Shown piece by piece: positions 23,617 to 27,586 of a stretch of DNA of 27,586 nt. The notes beneath the pieces were generated by a model. The model was not told the origin of the DNA, did no database searches, and worked only from the letters and a program-made list of their open reading frames with translations. The DNA is from CAVQBP01 sp964448105 (lineage in GTDB: Bacteria; Bacteroidota; Ignavibacteria; Ignavibacteriales; Ignavibacteriaceae). Position numbers and translations under genes: made by a program. How positions within the stretch are numbered: the first letter of the stretch is position 1; the number at the start of each line of letters is the position of its first letter. The stretch is from positions 1 to 27,586 of the forward strand of contig CAYUVK010000065.1 of assembly GCA_964448105.1 (NCBI GenBank), in the 5' to 3' direction.

Positions 23617-23972
23617 TCTTCTTTTATATTTAACCAAGGGGGAATAATCTTGATGCTAATCATTAGAATTATTCTGTTAAATGATTAGACATACATCAAA
23701 GTCTTCTCCCTTTTTAAATTATCTCATTGTTTCTGTTGTGGGGAAATATTAAGTTTGATAATGATTTGATGCCAAGACAATATTTTCTATTGACTCCGTG
23801 AATTTCCTCGCAATCAGAAATCAATTTGGGTTACGATGGACAGGCTAACTAAAAGTGCAGAGTATGGCGGCATATATCCATACAATTATACAGCTATGTT
23901 CTTATACATATAGAATAAATCATATTGTTTTCTTAATTAAAATTTACATGTAAGATAATATATGTTTTTAAC
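23617..23972. other. Intergenic region upstream of the MarR gene
   Basis: This 356-bp gap has no convincing gene. It contains an inverted repeat with perfect nine-base arms (CTAATCATT at 23656-23664, AATGATTAG at 23680-23688), which may be a terminator-like hairpin for the nitroreductase gene or a protein-binding site. A ten-base palindrome TTACATGTAA (23944-23953) lies 19 bases before the MarR start, where a self-regulating operator would be expected. A 25-codon ORF at 23837 lacks support. Confidence 0.5.
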
Positions 23973-24422
23973 ATGAAACTTGAAGAAGAAATAGTACAAA
24001 ATAAATTTCAGAATGAATACCATAAAGCAGTTGTAAATATTATTTATACGTTCAATTGGATAACAGAAAAACAAACGAAACAACTAAAGCCTTACGATAT
24101 TACTCTCCAGCAATTTAATATTTTAAGGATTTTAAGAGGCCAGCACCCAAAACCCGCAACTGTTAAGCTAATTAAAGAACGGATGCTTGATAAAATGTCG
24201 GACGTTTCAAGATTAGTTGAAAAGTTAAGAGTAAAGGAATTGGTTAACAGGCATATTTGTTCGCATGATAGAAGAAATGTTGATGTATTTATAACCGAAA
24301 AAGGTCTTGAACTTCTTTCCGAAATTGACCCGAAAGAAAAAGAGATTGAAGAATTTATGTCTAATCTTAACGAAAAAGAGATTGAACAATTGAATTTTTA
24401 CCTGGATAAGCTCAGGGGATAA
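23973..24422 (+). CDS. MarR-family transcriptional regulator
   Basis: A 149-aa winged helix-turn-helix regulator. The recognition helix region is around PATVKLIKERMLDKMSDVSRLVEKL (about 61-85), and the wing carries HDRRNVDVFITEKG (about 98-111), the MarR-type DRR...T..G signature. N- and C-terminal helices form the dimer interface. The ATG at 23973 has no strong Shine-Dalgarno. It lies downstream of yceI and the nitroreductase gene on the same strand but across a 356-bp gap, so it likely has its own promoter. It may control those genes in response to a small ligand or oxidant; this is context inference. Confidence 0.88.
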   Translation: MKLEEEIVQNKFQNEYHKAVVNIIYTFNWITEKQTKQLKPYDITLQQFNILRILRGQHPKPATVKLIKERMLDKMSDVSRLVEKLRVKELVNRHICSHDRRNVDVFITEKGLELLSEIDPKEKEIEEFMSNLNEKEIEQLNFYLDKLRG

Positions 24423-24755
24423 TCTTACCAATTGTTATTACTGCTGAATTGCCTTCATTGCCGACCATTTAAGCATTCTTTCTATAACAATTAAAAATTG
24501 CCTGAAGTTTATCTATACCATAGGGACAAAATATTTATAGAAACTGAAACCTCAAAAATCCAAATCCCGTAAGGACGGTATTTAAATGTTTTATTTTGGA
24601 AAGTACGCTATTTCATTTAAGCACACAATATTTAAAAATTAAAAAAGATAACTTTTTGCATTATAACACGTCTAAATATATTTATCTATTTTAATTTTAT
24701 AGTGTAAATAAGCCGTCATTTTTATAAATTAAAACTCTAATTTTTTGGGAAGAAT
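24423..24755. other. Intergenic region carrying a degenerate dispersed-type repeat
   Basis: This 333-bp gap lies between the MarR and DUF2723 genes. Its middle (24518-24587) holds two related direct motifs, listed separately. The last 100 bases are very AT-rich and should contain the DUF2723 promoter, which I cannot place. No ORF or RNA gene is recognised. Confidence 0.5.
24518..24587. repeat. Two diverged direct motifs of a dispersed-repeat type
   Basis: CCATAGGGACAAAATATTTA (from 24518) and CCGTAAGGACGGTATTTAAA (from 24567) are diverged copies of one motif, starting 49 bases apart. The motif resembles CCCGTAGGGAC...-type sequences I associate with intergenic repeats in Bacteroidota and Ignavibacteria. 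That association is from memory, with no search done. Confidence 0.4.
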
Positions 24756-27586
24756 ATGAAAAACGATCCCCTGCGTAAAGTAATTGGATCATTAGTCTTT
24801 TTAATTTCGTTAATAGTATTATTATTAACAGTTCAGTGTTCGGTATCTTTTTGGGATCCGGGAGAAATATCTGCGGCATCTTATTCTTTGATGGTTCCTC
24901 ATCCGCCGGGAGGACCATTCTGGCTGCTAGTCGGACGAATCTTTTCTATGATTCCTTTCGCAACCGACATCGGGTTTAGAATTAATTTAGTATCGGTAAT
25001 ATCCGCAGCTTTTACTGTTTTGCTGCTTTATTTAATTGTTATTAGAATAATAGAACATTATAAGAAAGAAACATATTCCGGTTTCTCGGATAGACTTACC
25101 ACATACATATCGGCAGCGATCGGTGCTTTAGCTTTATCTTTTTGTGATACTTTCTGGTTCAATGCAACCGAATCGAACTATTTTGCATTAAGCACTTTAT
25201 TATTTGCGCTGATTGTTTGGTTAATGATGCTGTGGCTGGAAAAATCAGGAACACCGGGAAATGAAAAATATATAGTTTTAATGGCATATATTATTGGTAT
25301 TGCTGCGGGTGTTCACCTAATGAGTGTACTGGCTATTTTAACTTTCATCGGTGTAGTTGTGATGAAAAAATATATTACCGATGATGAGATGTATAAAAAA
25401 TCAGGATATATTTTTCTTATACATTTGGGAGTTTTAGCTTTAATTTCAGTAATCTTATGGGCCTCACAAACAAGTTCACAGCCGCCTTCAACTGCCGAGT
25501 ATCAAGCTTTTGATTCAAGATTCAAATGGATTATGGTTGGTTTATCTGCAATTTTTGTAGCTATTTTCAGAAAACAGGTATTTAATAAAAATTCGTTTTA
25601 TTTTCCCTTAGCTGTTGGAGGAGTGGTTCTGGCTATTGCTTATCCCGGTGTAGTAAAATTATTTCCCTCACTTTTATTAGCAATCGGCGGACCTGAATTA
25701 TCAACCAATTTAATAATTTTTATAATCATTCTTGCTGGTTTGCTCTACCTTGTTTACTGGACAAAGAAAAATAAAAAATCTGTTCTTAATTTAGCAGCAC
25801 TCTGTTTTCTTTTTACATTGATAGGATTTACGACCTACACAATGATAATAATCCGGTCGAATGAAAACACCCCAATGGATGAAAATTCTCCGAATAATTT
25901 TAAAGATCTTGTTTATTATTTAAACCGCGAACAATATGGTGATTTCCCGATTTTCAAAAGACGTTTTTCAGACGATCCGATGCACCAGCCTACTTTCGCA
26001 AACTATTCCAGCGACCTGGATTTCTTCTGGAATTACCAGGTGACCCATATGTTCACCCGGTATTTATTATGGAACTACGCAGGAAGAGAATCTACTGTTC
26101 AGGATGCCGGTGTTAATTGGGGTGAACTTTGGGGAATTCCTTTCTTTATGGGTTTACTTGGGATTTATTTCTTTTTCAAAAAGGATTGGAAGCTCGCTAG
26201 TTGGTTTTTAATACTATTCATTTTTATGGGATACTTAACCGCATTTTATCAAAATCAGCAGCAGCCGCAGCCAAGGGAGCGGGATTATTTTTATGCGGGG
26301 GCGTACTTTGTCTTTGCCATTTGGATTGCCATCGGTACAAAAGAGCTGATAGAATTAATGATTCTAAAAATTAAAGATGTTAAGTTTAAGAATGTCGCAG
26401 CCTATTCCACTCTTGCATTTTTAATTATATTGGTGCCTGCTCACATGCTGCGGATGAATTATTTCACTCATGATCGCTCACATAACTGGCTCCCCTGGGA
26501 TTTATCTTATAACCTGCTTCAAAGCTGCAAGCCGGATGCTATCATTTTTACCGGCGGCGATAACGATACTTTTCCCCTTTGGTATCTTCAATATGTTGAG
26601 GGTGTCCGCAGAGATGTTAGAGTTGTCTGCTTAAGTCTTGCTAATACTAATTGGTATTTAAAACAGCTAAAAGATACCGAACCTTATGGAGCTAAAAAGG
26701 TAAAATTCCAGATGAGCGATGCTCAATTAGATAATATCCAACCTACTCAATGGGATCCGCATGTTGTTTCCATACCCGTCTCAAAGGAAGCTATTCAAGA
26801 ATTTGGTGTAACAGATTCATCAGTTATAAAAACAGGAAGAATCTCTTTCAATGTTCCGAATACTATTCAATTTGGTAATGTTAAAGGTATCAGAGTTCAG
26901 GATATGGCTGTTCTCGATATTGTAAGATCAAACAGCTGGGACAGGCCAATATACTTTGCTACCACCTGTTCCAGGGATTCATATATAGGCATGGATGATT
27001 ATTTAAAGCTCGCAGGATTAACATACAGGATTGTTCCCCAAAAGGCTCCCGAAAGAAGCGACTATATGGATGTGTCTTTGATGCAAAAAGAATTATTAAA
27101 ATCCTACAGTAGTATAACTATTTCCAAAGACTACAGCCCGGAATTTTTATTCAGAGGATTAAATGATAAAAATATTTTTTATACCGATATGGAAGACGGA
27201 CTTATCCAGAACTATAGAAATATTTATGTCCGGCTTGCTTCGTACTACCAGGCTAATCTTCAAAATAATAGAATGGCTTTAAGAACACTCGATGTAATGG
27301 AAAATAAAATACCCCGTGAATATATTCGAATGGATTACAGGCTTTTATATAATGTGGGAGTTATTTATTACAATGCAGGTGATTTTGATAAATTTAAAAA
27401 AATTGCATCCGAAGTTGAACCTCCTGCAATCGCTAATTTAAAAAATAGTGTTTATGAAACAAACTCTCCTTATAATTCTTTTAGCATGCTAACCGATATT
27501 TATATTAAACTAAAAGAATATAGTAAAGCTGTTGATATTCTTAATCAATTAAAAAGCTATTACCCGAATGATCAGGGTTTGGAAAA
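24756..27586 (+). CDS. DUF2723 (TMEM260-like, GT117) membrane protein, 3' end cut by the window
   Basis: An open frame from ATG 24756 to the window end, 943 codons without a stop. The N-terminal half is polytopic, with about ten or more hydrophobic helices. It begins with a first helix followed by SFWDPGEISAASYSLMVPHPPGGPFW (residues 32-57), the conserved DUF2723 motif; the acidic DPGE is the candidate catalytic site. Human TMEM260, in the same family, is a protein O-mannosyltransferase. The bacterial members' acceptor is not established. After the last helix comes a soluble region with TGGDNDTFPLWYLQ and, near the cut end, helical TPR-like repeats. It is probably an inner-membrane glycosyltransferase acting in the periplasm. 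GGGAAG lies just upstream of the ATG. Confidence 0.85.
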   Translation, partial: MKNDPLRKVIGSLVFLISLIVLLLTVQCSVSFWDPGEISAASYSLMVPHPPGGPFWLLVGRIFSMIPFATDIGFRINLVSVISAAFTVLLLYLIVIRIIEHYKKETYSGFSDRLTTYISAAIGALALSFCDTFWFNATESNYFALSTLLFALIVWLMMLWLEKSGTPGNEKYIVLMAYIIGIAAGVHLMSVLAILTFIGVVVMKKYITDDEMYKKSGYIFLIHLGVLALISVILWASQTSSQPPSTAEYQAFDSRFKWIMVGLSAIFVAIFRKQVFNKNSFYFPLAVGGVVLAIAYPGVVKLFPSLLLAIGGPELSTNLIIFIIILAGLLYLVYWTKKNKKSVLNLAALCFLFTLIGFTTYTMIIIRSNENTPMDENSPNNFKDLVYYLNREQYGDFPIFKRRFSDDPMHQPTFANYSSDLDFFWNYQVTHMFTRYLLWNYAGRESTVQDAGVNWGELWGIPFFMGLLGIYFFFKKDWKLASWFLILFIFMGYLTAFYQNQQQPQPRERDYFYAGAYFVFAIWIAIGTKELIELMILKIKDVKFKNVAAYSTLAFLIILVPAHMLRMNYFTHDRSHNWLPWDLSYNLLQSCKPDAIIFTGGDNDTFPLWYLQYVEGVRRDVRVVCLSLANTNWYLKQLKDTEPYGAKKVKFQMSDAQLDNIQPTQWDPHVVSIPVSKEAIQEFGVTDSSVIKTGRISFNVPNTIQFGNVKGIRVQDMAVLDIVRSNSWDRPIYFATTCSRDSYIGMDDYLKLAGLTYRIVPQKAPERSDYMDVSLMQKELLKSYSSITISKDYSPEFLFRGLNDKNIFYTDMEDGLIQNYRNIYVRLASYYQANLQNNRMALRTLDVMENKIPREYIRMDYRLLYNVGVIYYNAGDFDKFKKIASEVEPPAIANLKNSVYETNSPYNSFSMLTDIYIKLKEYSKAVDILNQLKSYYPNDQGLE

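Noticed and set aside
23837..23914. 25-codon ORF beginning ATGGACAGGCTAAC
   Set aside because: No ribosome-binding site, very short and no recognisable similarity.
24697..24918. 73-codon minus-strand ORF near the DUF2723 start
   Set aside because: It is antisense to the clearly coding DUF2723 N-terminus with its SFWDPGE motif.

Overview
The window is low-GC, gene-dense bacterial chromosome, most likely from the Ignavibacteria / Bacteroidota-Chlorobi group. I infer this from several features together. The primary sigma factor is short and lacks region 1.1. The outer-membrane barrels end in aromatic residues. There is a golvesin-type cell-surface amidase and a DUF2723 (TMEM260-like) membrane protein. 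c-type cytochromes are very abundant. Several genes have Shine-Dalgarno-like sites, but many starts are weak or non-ATG (TTG/GTG). The assignment is inference, because the window has no complete rRNA or tRNA.

Layout. Positions 1-2737 (minus strand) hold a 5' tRNA-Arg(CCG)-like fragment, an AT-rich inverted repeat, a PHP-domain protein and a secreted beta-barrel protein. Positions 3142-13161 (minus strand) are the most distinctive part. Reading in the direction of transcription: dapF, a 101-aa dimeric alpha/beta-barrel-type protein, a five-helix candidate diheme cytochrome b, a membrane-anchored TPR protein, a gap with a plausible promoter, a membrane-anchored ferredoxin/FAD/NAD(P) oxidoreductase, a 20-heme cytochrome c, a second cytochrome with 33 CxxCH motifs plus one CxxxCH, and an outer-membrane beta-barrel. 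Together these look like a route from inner-membrane quinol or NAD(P)H through the periplasm to the outer membrane, that is, a porin-cytochrome electron conduit with an unusually high heme count.

Positions 13669-16719 (plus strand) encode a four-subunit 2-oxoacid:ferredoxin oxidoreductase (order delta, alpha, beta, gamma; VorB-like alpha) followed by a small Cys-containing helical protein. Positions 16797-21049 (minus strand) hold a lipoprotein trypsin-like protease and a 997-aa lipoprotein amidase interrupted by a golvesin-type domain. Positions 21360-24422 (plus strand) hold rpoD, a YceI-family protein, a nitroreductase and a MarR regulator, with palindromes that could be operators or REP-like repeats. 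A DUF2723 protein starts at 24756 and runs off the window end.

The observations most worth following are: (i) the electron-conduit cluster, in which the 33/34-heme protein is built from about 72-residue three-heme modules, part of it a recent 435-bp tandem duplication; (ii) the flavoprotein, whose FAD-closing motif comes before its GxGxxG motif, suggesting circular permutation, and whose two Fe-S motifs each lack the second Cys; (iii) the cytochrome b, whose paired histidines are spaced like those of bc1 cytochrome b.
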